Below, one piece after another: positions 25,094 to 33,975 of a stretch of 64,000 nt of DNA. The translations under genes were made by a program, and so were the position numbers. The DNA is from Thamnidium elegans. Taxonomy: Eukaryota > Mucoromycota > Mucoromycetes > Mucorales > Mucoraceae. Within the stretch, counting starts at the first letter, position 1. Each line of letters starts with the position of its first letter. The notes under the pieces were generated by a model. It made no database searches. It saw only the letters and a program-made list of their open reading frames with translations, and had not been told where the DNA came from. The DNA lies in NCBI GenBank assembly GCA_025201345.1, contig JAIXMG010000024.1, positions 496,001 through 560,000 of the forward strand, written 5' to 3'.

Positions 25094-27042
25094 CTATTTT
25101 AAGTTACGGTTATTTGGTCTACGACGATGAGGTATTTCAACATAAGTAACATCATTAGTTTCGTCGTCTTCATCTTCTTCATTAATATCAAAGTTACGAC
25201 GACGATCATTCCACACTTGAAAACTTCTCAATTCTCTTTGCTCACGTTGTGGAGAAATACTTTGATTTAACACAGAAAAATTAATAAAAACAGGTGAATA
25301 AGATTCAATGTCTAATAACGTTTATTTCTTATTTTAATTGTAAAAATCAATCCCGGTAAAAGGGATTGCTAACTATGATTTCTTATTTATAGTGGTCACA
25401 CTATTGTGATTGATCGTTACACGTAGATTTGATCTAGTGATTTTTATAGCCTGAGGATCTTGGTTTCTAGATTCTGTGCTTTTTTTTATATATAAGGTTC
25501 ATTTTGATACCTAACGTTTGTTATGTTTTATAATCGATGGTTCATCGATTATTATATATTCTATTTTATGTGTGATTTTACCACACACGTAATAGTTGTT
25601 CATCTGGTGTTTCACCTGTTTCTGCTTCTGTAAACATATACGGATCGAATTGGTCACTATTATTATTATCTGATGAGAAAGATACCTCCTTCATCATACG
25701 AAACATTCCTCCTATCAAATCATTTCTGTTTTCTACTGTCCATAAATGCTCCAATAATTTTCCAGGGGCATCTTTTTTATTACGATGACGAGGTGCAATG
25801 TTCGATTTCAAGTCTCTCCAAATACTTTCAATAACATTCGTATGTAGTCTTCCTGATGCTGGAACTTGGGTAATTCTACTACTAGTTGTATTTTGATCCA
25901 AAGTAGCAAATCCTTCCGAATGATTAACAACTTGATGACCACGAAAAAATAACTCATTACTGTCAATGCTTTCTTGTTCGAAATTAAATCCATTTAAAGA
26001 CATTCTTGAAACAACCCTGTTTTAAATATCAAGACTATGAAGACCATTGTAAGCTCTCCAACCATCTGATCTAATAATTGATTCAGGTTTACAATACTTA
26101 TATATAGGTGGCAAAAGGGTAACAACAGTACGGTCGGGAAGAGCAATAAATATTCTTCTACCAGCCTTGTAACGGTACCTTTGTTCATTAATACCAAGAG
26201 TGTTGTCAACATAAGTATATGTTTGAGGTTGACCTATGGGGTAGTCCAAACACTCTACCATACCAAAAATCCAGACACCTACGAATTAAAACACGTGTTA
26301 ATTTATTTTTATTTTTATTTTACATGTTAAAATGTTACCTTCTACGCGACTTCCAGTTTCATTTTTTCTTTTACCAAGTTTAGATTCATCTATCTGAATA
26401 TGATAACAGTCAGGGGTACTACCAAGAAGATTATCACTGGTTAAAACATATTTGTTATAGTCTGAAAGCATGAGAACTTGAATATCCTTAAATATTTGAC
26501 CTAGTGTAGTTGCAGCTAACGTTCTAGTATTGAATATTTTTTGCATATTTTCACCACGAATATAATCCATTGCTGCACCAAGAATTTTATGCGAGTCTGC
26601 CTTTCTTCTATACCAGAATGAATTTTTTGTAATAGTTGTTCTAATAGCATTAATGTGACCTCTACATTCATAGTAATACTGATTACGAGTTACGCGATAA
26701 TACTTCTGCAATTGCAATACACAACCACCACTTCCACATGTCATATCTTCTCTATCAAATACACCCTTAGTCTCGATAAGATATCTATGCGGTTGTAATA
26801 TAAAAAAATGCCAGTATAATATTAAGCTATATTTTAAATAATACTAACTCCCAGGTGCTCTCTTCCGAAGATAAAAAATTGGCTTCAATATTTTTGTCAC
26901 TAGAAATAGGTACACGTGATCCCCATTGACGTCTAGTTAAGGTTGTTGGTGCTTGACGTATAGGTAAAATACCAGCAATGCTTGCTGCGCGATTACGATT
27001 ATTGCGAGTGCTACGACGAATGTTCGAATTAGAAGTTGACAT
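25094..27042 (-). pseudogene. ISXO2-like (Merlin) transposase with one nonsense codon
   Basis: Exons read leftward from ATG 27042: 27042-26849, 26784-26339, about 26278-25580, and a last exon from about 25318 to the stop at 25094. The protein has a Cys-containing region (DMTCGSGGCVLQ), the DDE-type core (HIQIDESKLGKRK, then VEGVWIFGMVE, SIIRSDGWRAYNGLH, GHQVVNHS and LHTNVIESIWRDLK) and an acidic tail (INEEDEDDETNDV) ending in a basic patch. A TAA at 26022-26024 lies in frame between HSLDI and NRVVSRM, so this copy cannot make full-length protein. It is otherwise well preserved, suggesting recent inactivation. Confidence 0.85.
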
Positions 27043-27875
27043 TACTGAATTAACAAGTTAAATATCGGTCAAGATTAATTAAAGATGTGTAATTGTAAAT
27101 GGAATGTCGAAATGAATTGTCGAGTAGATTTAAAAAAATAAAAATAACAGAGTTTTAGTTCAAAGTATAAATGAATGTGAAAAAGTATGAATAAAAGTTA
27201 GACTTACCGGAAAGAAAACAATTTATTTATAATTAAGATTGAAGAAAAACTTTTCTTCTTTATTTTATTAAAGTAAAACGAGTCACATCGAAGTTTAAGC
27301 CAGGTAAACTATTAATTACAGTCAGTTTTGTCACTTTTCTAGTCAAAAATTCCAGTTTTACAGGGTTTTTTTTCGCTTAAAGTACTACAAAAGATATATT
27401 TATTACTTTTATAGGACTTTAGCTAAAGCAGCTGTATAAAATAACCATATTTGAGCCAATAGGAGTCAAAATTCATGCAAAAAGCAAGAGTTTACATCAA
27501 AAAAGCTTTTTTTTTTATTTTGTGATATAGACGATAAGAAGCATTTTTGTTATATTCTCTAAATTGATATGCTTCTTATGTACGTTTTGATTATACTTTT
27601 ACTAAATTTGGGTAAATATTCATTGATTTATTAGCTGTTCCATTTTCGCAAAATTTCACCCCTTTTTTTTAAAATATCAATTTCTTCGTCAATATTTCAA
27701 TTAGGATTAAACATTAAATATCTTTATGCTTCTTTTCTATAGTTCTTTGGAAAAATTTGGATGTATATGCATATAAGTCTCAGGTCAATTTTAAACACCG
27801 AATATTTTACTTTTTGTATAAAATTGATTTTCCTTTTAAATATAAAATATAGTTTAGAATAATACATTATATAAT

Positions 27876-28754
27876 ATGTTTATAGAGTCATATCAAAATT
27901 TGAAGCATATATTTGACAATGAAGATAACGCATTAAATTACTTAATAGAAAATAAGTATGTGAATAAGTTTGATAAGTGCAGCATATGTAACTATGATAT
28001 GAAATTAAATTTTAAGAAAAAGTTATACGTATGTAAATATTATAAATGCAGAAAAGCATTATCACCATTAAAAGGAACAATATTTAATAAGTTAAGATTA
28101 CCATTAAATATTCAATTACATATACTATATTTATTTTTAGGTAAAGCTCCTTCGTCTTTTATAAGTTCAAGTTTACAAATTGATAAAAATACAGTAAGTA
28201 GATATAGTAAATTATTTAGAAAGTACATAAAAGATAAGCAACTTATTAAGCCAAGAAATAAAATAGGAGGAAGAAATGAAATTGTTGAAATCGATGAAAC
28301 TAAAATAGCGAAGAGAAAATATAATAAAGGACATAGTGTAGAAGGTGCATGGGTTATTGGAGGTATACAAAGAAGTAGATTAAAGAATAAAGTTAAAAAT
28401 GAAAATAAAAAAATATTTTTAGAACCTATTGAAGAAAGAAATATAGAAAATATTAATGAAATAATAGAAAAATACATTAAGAAAGGTACTACAATATATA
28501 CAGATTGTTGGAAAGGGTATAATAATTTAAGTAAAATAGGATATAAACATAAAACAGTTAATCATAAAAAACATTTTAAAGATCCGGTTACAGGAGTCCA
28601 TACAAATACAATAGAAGGAACATGGAATGGACTAAAGCAAAGTATTATACCAAGAAATAGAAATAAAAAGGACATAGTCTTATATTTAAGGGAATATCAA
28701 TGGAGAAAAAAGAATAGAGAATATAATATTTGGAAAAACTTTTTAAAAGATTAA
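27876..28754 (+). CDS. ISXO2-like (Merlin) transposase, intact
   Basis: 292 aa, one exon, open from ATG to stop. An N-terminal Cys4-type ribbon (CSICNYD, then CKYYKCRKAL) as in IS1595/ISXO2 transposases precedes a helix-turn-helix region. The DDE core has IVEIDETKIAKRKYNKG (first Asp), VEGAWVIGGI, TIYTDCWKGYNNLS (second Asp) and VNHKKHF...HTNTIEGTWNGLK (third acidic residue within the IEG segment). The length matches compact Merlin transposases. Codon use is dominated by A/T-ending codons (many AAA, AAT, ATA), unlike the host genes. No stop or frameshift is seen, so it may be functional and could also act on the deleted relatives with the same ends. Confidence 0.93.
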   Translation: MFIESYQNLKHIFDNEDNALNYLIENKYVNKFDKCSICNYDMKLNFKKKLYVCKYYKCRKALSPLKGTIFNKLRLPLNIQLHILYLFLGKAPSSFISSSLQIDKNTVSRYSKLFRKYIKDKQLIKPRNKIGGRNEIVEIDETKIAKRKYNKGHSVEGAWVIGGIQRSRLKNKVKNENKKIFLEPIEERNIENINEIIEKYIKKGTTIYTDCWKGYNNLSKIGYKHKTVNHKKHFKDPVTGVHTNTIEGTWNGLKQSIIPRNRNKKDIVLYLREYQWRKKNREYNIWKNFLKD

Positions 28755-28784
28755 AAATTGAATTTACGTATAATAAAAAAATAA

Positions 28785-29708
28785 ATGAATAAAGATAATT
28801 TATATTTTAATATTAAAAAATCAAAATATTTATATTTGATACTAAAAATAAAAAAATTAGAATTAAGAGTTAATACATTAAAAAAAGAAAATGTATTCTA
28901 TAAAAATTTAAATAAAAATAATGAAACCATAGAGAATAAGTGCTCCCGAGAAATATATTATGAAACAAAAGAAAACAAAGATGAAGAATATAATCATATT
29001 AGCAAGAACACAAATATAGAAAATACATTAGATTTTAATATTGACGATAATAATAATAATAATATATGCGAAGATTGTGGATTTGAAATTAATGAAAATG
29101 GATGTATTTGTCCTGATATATGTAAAAATAAAGATTGTGAAAATTATGACGAAGATGAGTATAATAAAATATGTAATATATGTAAAAATAAATTAGATAA
29201 TAGCAACACTTTGGATGATGAATTAGATGAATTATATGAGGAGTCAAATACATTAAGTGATGTTGAAATGGGAGAAGAATTATGTAATGAAAATTATCCC
29301 AAAACTTATACAAATAAAAAAAGAAAAAAGTATAATAAATTAAATGAAGACGACGAAAATTTAAAAGTTATAAATAAACTAAGTAAACTAAATTTAAATA
29401 TACATAAGAATAAACAAGATAGTGTATTTGACAAAATAAAACTAAATAATAGAAATACATTAAAATTATTTAATGATATATATATAAAATACAGTAATAG
29501 CCAAATTGATGACAATTATATTAATGATATTTATGAAATTTATGATAAAAATAAATCAAGGTTCATGAAAAATTTAGAAATTAGTTCTAAAATATATAAT
29601 AATAAAAAAGTATCTAATAGTAATTTTGTTTTTCCTTTATACACATTTAATAGCATAAAGAAAACATCGATTGATAACTTTATAACTTTGATAGAAAAAT
29701 TGGTTTAA
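28785..29708 (+). CDS. Merlin second ORF: acidic Cys-rich coiled-coil protein
   Basis: 307 aa, not recognised as any named family. The N-terminal 50 residues are basic and heptad-like (YLYLILKIKKLELRVNTLKKEN). An Asn/Asp/Glu-rich linker follows, then a cluster of at least nine Cys (ICEDCGFEINENGCICPDIC, then KNKDCENYDEDEYNKICNIC), which looks like a treble zinc-binding knuckle. The C-terminal 100 residues are helical and end NFITLIEKL. It begins 30 bp after the transposase stop. Two other Merlin copies in the window keep this ORF open after losing the transposase, suggesting it has its own role, perhaps DNA binding or control of transposition (inference). Confidence 0.85.
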   Translation: MNKDNLYFNIKKSKYLYLILKIKKLELRVNTLKKENVFYKNLNKNNETIENKCSREIYYETKENKDEEYNHISKNTNIENTLDFNIDDNNNNNICEDCGFEINENGCICPDICKNKDCENYDEDEYNKICNICKNKLDNSNTLDDELDELYEESNTLSDVEMGEELCNENYPKTYTNKKRKKYNKLNEDDENLKVINKLSKLNLNIHKNKQDSVFDKIKLNNRNTLKLFNDIYIKYSNSQIDDNYINDIYEIYDKNKSRFMKNLEISSKIYNNKKVSNSNFVFPLYTFNSIKKTSIDNFITLIEKLV

Positions 29709-30190
29709 AAAATATATGAGACCTTTATACATAATGACCCAAAAATTTTAATAGAACTTCAAAGACAGGAAACTGAGTAAGTTAACTAACCCAAAAAAAC
29801 GGCCAAAATCACGTAAGTTTACTATTACTCGCCAATAATGCCGCTAATCAAACTCTAAGTAAGATTATTCAAAAGAGATTAAATTCGAACATCCTGTTAG
29901 CTATTTTTATAATGCGTATATACATTTTTTAAAAAAAATTAATTATTTTGACATAGTTTTGTATAATATTTACTATATTGATAAAATACGATTTACTATT
30001 TTAGTATATTAAGCACTTTTTTTTGTACTAAGTAAGTTTTTTTAAGAGTACTATATAATATAGTAGAGATAATATTAAACGTTTTCATCAAAAAATAAAG
30101 AGGATATATTAATTATTACAGGAGTAATTAAAGTTTTAGTTCAGAAAAAAAATTGAGTTTAGAGAAAAAAACGCAAATAAAAATATTTAG

Positions 30191-30441
30191 CAAAATGCTT
30201 TTACGCGGATTCGAATCAGCAATATCGGGTTGATGAATACAACAAATATACCGCTGGACTATATGAGAGTTGTTGGAATGTCGAGCAAGGACCAAAAGGT
30301 ATAAGTGAAGATATGCCAGAATTCATTAAGAAATGGAATTCAAATAAAAGAATGAGATTTAGACCTGTAACACCTAAAACAAGTCGATCTCCTAAAAAGA
30401 GACGAACAGGAGTTACAGAGTCTAAGCCTCGTGTAACATAG
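30191..30441 (+). CDS. Exon-like open frame, function unknown
   Basis: The frame opens after a TTTAG acceptor at 30186-30190 and runs about 83 codons to TAG at 30441. It has coding-like composition: YADSNQQYRVDEYNKY, then YESCWNVEQGPKG, EFIKKWNSNKRM, and a basic tail with SPKKRRTG resembling a nuclear localisation signal. No start is visible, so it would be the last exon of a rightward gene in the outer Merlin element, whose upstream part may have been displaced by the inner Merlin. I do not recognise the family. Confidence 0.45.
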
Positions 30442-31109
30442 ACATATATATATATATCTATTAATAATATAGTAATAAAGATCATCTTTCCTTTCTCTAT
30501 CTTACTTTATACATAGTAATAAGTTCTATACTTCCTTATTATATATATATTATATAGATAGCAACTTATTACTACAAAACAAATATTATTGGTGCAATAT
30601 CAATAATATTGGTTTTGACAGGAATTTATCACTATGTATTTAATGACACAGTTATATTTTCAGTTTTTGAACAATATATGTACGGGACGTAGCTAAGTTG
30701 GAATACTTCAAATTGAAAAGCAGAATAAAGCTTATTCTTTAGGGTATCATATAATTTATTCTTATAGTTTTCACTTAAAAGTCGGAGATACAGTAATTTT
30801 CATTTTAGTCGTTAATTAAAGCTCCGATACAAACAAAAATTTGTTTACAAATTTATAAATTTAGCGTTCACTCGGTTGCAAAATTTGGAGTTTTTAGATG
30901 CATTTTTCACGGTGTTATGAGGATTATAACTTATTTTTAACCTATTCCACTTAATAAAAATCTCTGGGAATGAATTTTAAAAATTTCTAAATAATACCAC
31001 CAAGTCCGTAATTTTTCTCTGTACATTTTCAGTATTTTAATTTATCTCTAACTTCTCCTGGTCGCCCACAATCCTTACGGGACCTATCTCATACAAGACC
31101 CTAATCGAT

Positions 31110-31743
31110 ACGTAGCCAATTGCTAAACCTGTAATCGCGGTAAAAGTTCACACCAACTACCATTAGGCCACTTAAGACCCCTCCAGATACCAAGTAAACC
31201 ATGGTCCTCAATTAGTATGGATTTCATTGTATCATTACCAGATTCATTAGGTAATAATAGCGTATGGGTTGTGGTAGATCGATTGACAAAGATGAGCCAT
31301 TTCATTCCGTGTCAAGATACAATTAATGCAAAAGAATTAGCTATATTGTTCATGGACAAAATATTCAAGCATCATGGATTACCAGAAGAAATTATTTCGG
31401 ATAGAGGATCAATATTCAACTCTAAGTTTTGGAAGCAAGTACTGGCTATGTTGGAAATTAAATCAAATATGTCAACAAGCTTTCATCCTCAAACTGATGG
31501 TCAAACTGAAAGGACAAACGCCACTCTAGAACAATACTTACGCATGTTCGTCAATTATCAACAAGACAATTGGGCAACGCTATTGCCACATGCGGAATTT
31601 AGTTACAGCAATCATAATCAAAGTAGTACTAATATATCACCATTTTATGCTAATTATGGTTTTCATCCAAAGTACAAGGCTGATATAAACTCAATTTTAC
31701 AATCAAGCGAAGTTGTGCCTGCGTCTACTGAGTTCATAGCTAA
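31110..31743 (+). pseudogene. Chromovirus integrase core piece
   Basis: This continues the integrase from the other side of the Merlin element: the zinc-finger CxxC is present as C-stop-T-C (TAA at 31124-31126), then PWSSISMDFIVSLPD (first catalytic Asp), FKHHGLPEEIISDRGSIF (second Asp) and FHPQTDGQTERTNATLEQYL (catalytic Glu), followed by HAEFSYSNHNQSS. The stop inside the zinc finger and a frame change between the fragments show it is dead. It breaks after EFIAK at the 3-bp site TAA, where the Harbinger-like composite enters. Confidence 0.92.
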
Positions 31744-31982
31744 GGAGAACGTTCAGGTATAATAGTTTATATGTGTTTATTAAAAAAATAAAAGTTTATT
31801 GTTTATAGTGATATATTGTGACATAATTATATCAAGTGACTATTCATAAATAAAATGGGTTAAACCTTTGGAGTTAATTATCTTTAAGTATTCTATGTAT
31901 TTAGTTTCTTATTATTATTAGGACTAGATTGATTTAATTTTCAATCATTTTTGCCAAGATATAACTATCACATGATATGCTA

Positions 31983-33589
31983 CAGTATGCGGCAAAAGTG
32001 TCCGCATGTTTTTATTTTTTCCATTATTGGCGCTATGACTAGCGGAAAACTTTATTAAAGTTTACAAGTCTAGTACCATTTAAAAGCCCTTTAAAATCTA
32101 CTTAATATACAGTAGTTTTTTTTAGATTAAAATAATGATAGTGCTATTAAACACTTCGACAAAAGTAGAGAGCATATGCGGACACTTTTGCCGCTTTTTT
32201 TTATTTTTTATATTTTTTTATACCACAACTGCACTTGTTACTAAATTTGATATATATAACTACAATTTTTTGCGGCCACTATATCTCTAATAATTTGAAA
32301 AACTAGTAAGTGTAGAAAAAACTCGAACCATCAAGATGCGCAAAACTTCAACTTCCAAAATCGATAATGTCGTACAATGCTTGACAAATGGAATGAGTGT
32401 CCGTGAAACATCAAGTAGAACGAATGTAAGCAAGTCAACGGTTGCTAAAATAGGAAAGGAAAAATTATCTGATCGAAATATCCAATTAAAAGGCCGAAAT
32501 AAGAAAGTTATGAAATCTACAATTGACTTTATTGTCTACCAGGTGACCAAGGGGAAGGTCCAATCAGCTACTGTTTTGTCAAGACTACTATTAAAGGATC
32601 TAGAAATCTCATTAAGTACTCGTTCTATCCGTCGCTACCTTTTGTCGCGAGGCATTGTTCCTTTTAAGAAACCCAGCAGACCTAAAATTTCTCCTGTCAA
32701 TCGAAAATTGCGATTAGAGTTTGGTAAAAGTCACGTTGACTGGAAAAACGTTATTTGGTCTGACGAGACTAAAATTAATCGTTTTGGTTCAGATGGTGTA
32801 AATTGGTGCTACAAAAGATATGATGAAGGTGTTAGACCAGAGCAAGTAAATCAAACGGTAAAACACGGAGGTGGTAGTGTTACGATTTGGAGCTGTATTA
32901 CTTGGGAAGGAGTTGGATACCTCGTCTTTATTGACACAACAATGGACAAGCATCTTTATAAAAGTATTCTTGAGGAAGACTTGATTGAAACAATCGACTA
33001 TTACGATCTCAAGAAGGAAGATATTCTTTTTATGCATGACAACGATAGAAAACATACCGCCAATATAGTTACTGATTGGCTCAGAAATCAAAAAATTGAG
33101 ACTGTAAACTGGCCAGCACAGTCACCTGATTTGAATCCAATTGAAAACATTTGGGCTTTATTGAAAAATCTATTGTATTCCAATTATACTACACCACCTT
33201 CATCAATGAAAGAACTCAGAAAAAGAATAGTAGATATTTGGTATAGTATTACCCCGGAAGAAGTAAGGCCTTATATGCTTAGCATGCATAAGAGGTGTAG
33301 TGAAGTTATTAAAGAAAAAGGATATTGGACAAAGCATTAGTTGCTTTTTTATAAATCATACAAATAAAAATCTTGAAAGAGGCAAAAGTGTCCGCATGCA
33401 CCTCTTAATTTAAAATTTATTTTGGTCGGAGTTTTTATTATTTACAGCTGTTAAATTTAGATTGTGCTTTTTACTTTTTGAAGGGCTTTCAATTGGTATA
33501 TTACTCATTTTATTTGGATACGAATACCATCAGATATTACATAAAAACCAAAGAGGTAAATAACATGCGGACACTTTTGCCGCATACTG
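31983..33589 (+). mobile_element. Tc1/mariner element B, intact
   Basis: 1,607 bp with TA duplications at 31981-31982 and 33590-33591. The ends carry GCGGCAAAAGTGTCCGCATG. A second copy of this site lies about 170 bp further in, in the opposite direction, on each side (32173-32194 and 33380-33400). It is the most recent layer here: inserted in the arm of fold-back unit X, which sits in the chromovirus. The transposase is open throughout. Confidence 0.96.
32336..33340 (+). CDS. Tc1 transposase B (DD34E), complete
   Basis: 334 aa, the normal length for Tc1 transposases (about 340), from ATG to stop without interruption. The N-terminal paired-type helix-turn-helix region (VVQCLTNGMSVRETSSRTN, STVAKIGKE) is followed by a second basic helix region. 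The catalytic triad is Asp in IWSDETKINRFG, Asp in FMHDNDRKHTA and Glu in SPDLNPIENIW, with 34 residues between the second Asp and the Glu. The GGGS and WSCITWEG motifs of the family are present. Flanked by both terminal repeats, it is the best candidate for an active element in the window. Confidence 0.95.
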   Translation: MRKTSTSKIDNVVQCLTNGMSVRETSSRTNVSKSTVAKIGKEKLSDRNIQLKGRNKKVMKSTIDFIVYQVTKGKVQSATVLSRLLLKDLEISLSTRSIRRYLLSRGIVPFKKPSRPKISPVNRKLRLEFGKSHVDWKNVIWSDETKINRFGSDGVNWCYKRYDEGVRPEQVNQTVKHGGGSVTIWSCITWEGVGYLVFIDTTMDKHLYKSILEEDLIETIDYYDLKKEDILFMHDNDRKHTANIVTDWLRNQKIETVNWPAQSPDLNPIENIWALLKNLLYSNYTTPPSSMKELRKRIVDIWYSITPEEVRPYMLSMHKRCSEVIKEKGYWTKH

Positions 33590-33975
33590 TAAAATAATAA
33601 ATGTTACTTTTTTCCCGGGACATAATAAAAAGAGAAAATATAAATATTGATGTATTTATTTATTCTAAGATTATATCTTTAACATTTATTATTTTAGCAT
33701 ATCATGTGATAGTTATATCTTGGCAAAAATGATTGAAAATTAAATCAATCTAGTCCTAATAATAATAAGAAACTAAATACATAGAATACTTAAAGATAAT
33801 TAACTCCAAAGGTTTAACCCATTTTATTTATGAATAGTCACTTGATATAATTATGTCACAATATATCACTATAAACAATAAACTTTTATTTTTTTAATAA
33901 ACACATATAAACTATTATACCTGAACGTTCTCCTTCACTATTTGTATATAGAAATTATGTAGTAATTAATCAAGG

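Larger units (their letters stand above)
27759..29740 (+). mobile_element. A+T-rich Merlin element with two ORFs (full copy)
   Basis: 1,982 bp starting GGATGTATATGCATATAAG and ending, inverted, GGGTCATTATGTATAAAGG, with TCTCA at the inner edge of both repeats. The 8-bp duplication AAAAATTT (27751-27758 and 29741-29748) is perfect. It contains an open transposase and a second open frame in the same direction, 30 bp apart. Base composition is far more A+T-rich than its host Merlin or the host genes. It is the likely parent of the deleted copies at 38090 and 52317. Confidence 0.95.
24555..31101. mobile_element. Merlin-type DNA transposon (6.5 kb, containing another Merlin)
   Basis: Terminal inverted repeats share TGTATGAGATAGGTCCC, with outer ends GGCTAA and GGGTCT. 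It is flanked by a perfect 8-bp duplication TAATCGAT (24547-24554 and 31102-31109). GG-ends, 8-bp duplications and an ISXO2-like transposase are Merlin features. Without the inner Merlin (27759-29740) the element is about 4.56 kb. It splits the chromovirus integrase exactly after FVNR. Besides the leftward transposase it holds one rightward open frame (30191-30441). The spaces 24630-25093, 27043-27750 and 30442-31060 show no other gene. Confidence 0.92.
31744..33937. repeat. Fold-back unit X with 255-bp arms
   Basis: Left arm 31741-31980 plus 33590-33606 (split by Tc1 element B), right arm 33680-33937. The arms are near-perfect inverted repeats separated by a 73-bp loop. The arm starts AAGGAGAACGTTCAGG. 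Without the Tc1 the unit is about 590 bp and codes for nothing. It would fold into a long hairpin as single strand. Confidence 0.88.

Noticed and set aside
28112..28477. 121-codon leftward frame inside the Merlin transposase
   Set aside because: Antisense to an intact transposase; A+T-rich DNA gives long hydrophobic frames by chance.
30205..30275. tRNA-like segment on the minus strand (GATTCGAATC and AGTCCAGCGGTA)
   Set aside because: The T-stem has mismatches, the anticodon loop does not fit and no acceptor stem pairs; the other strand reads as a coding exon.
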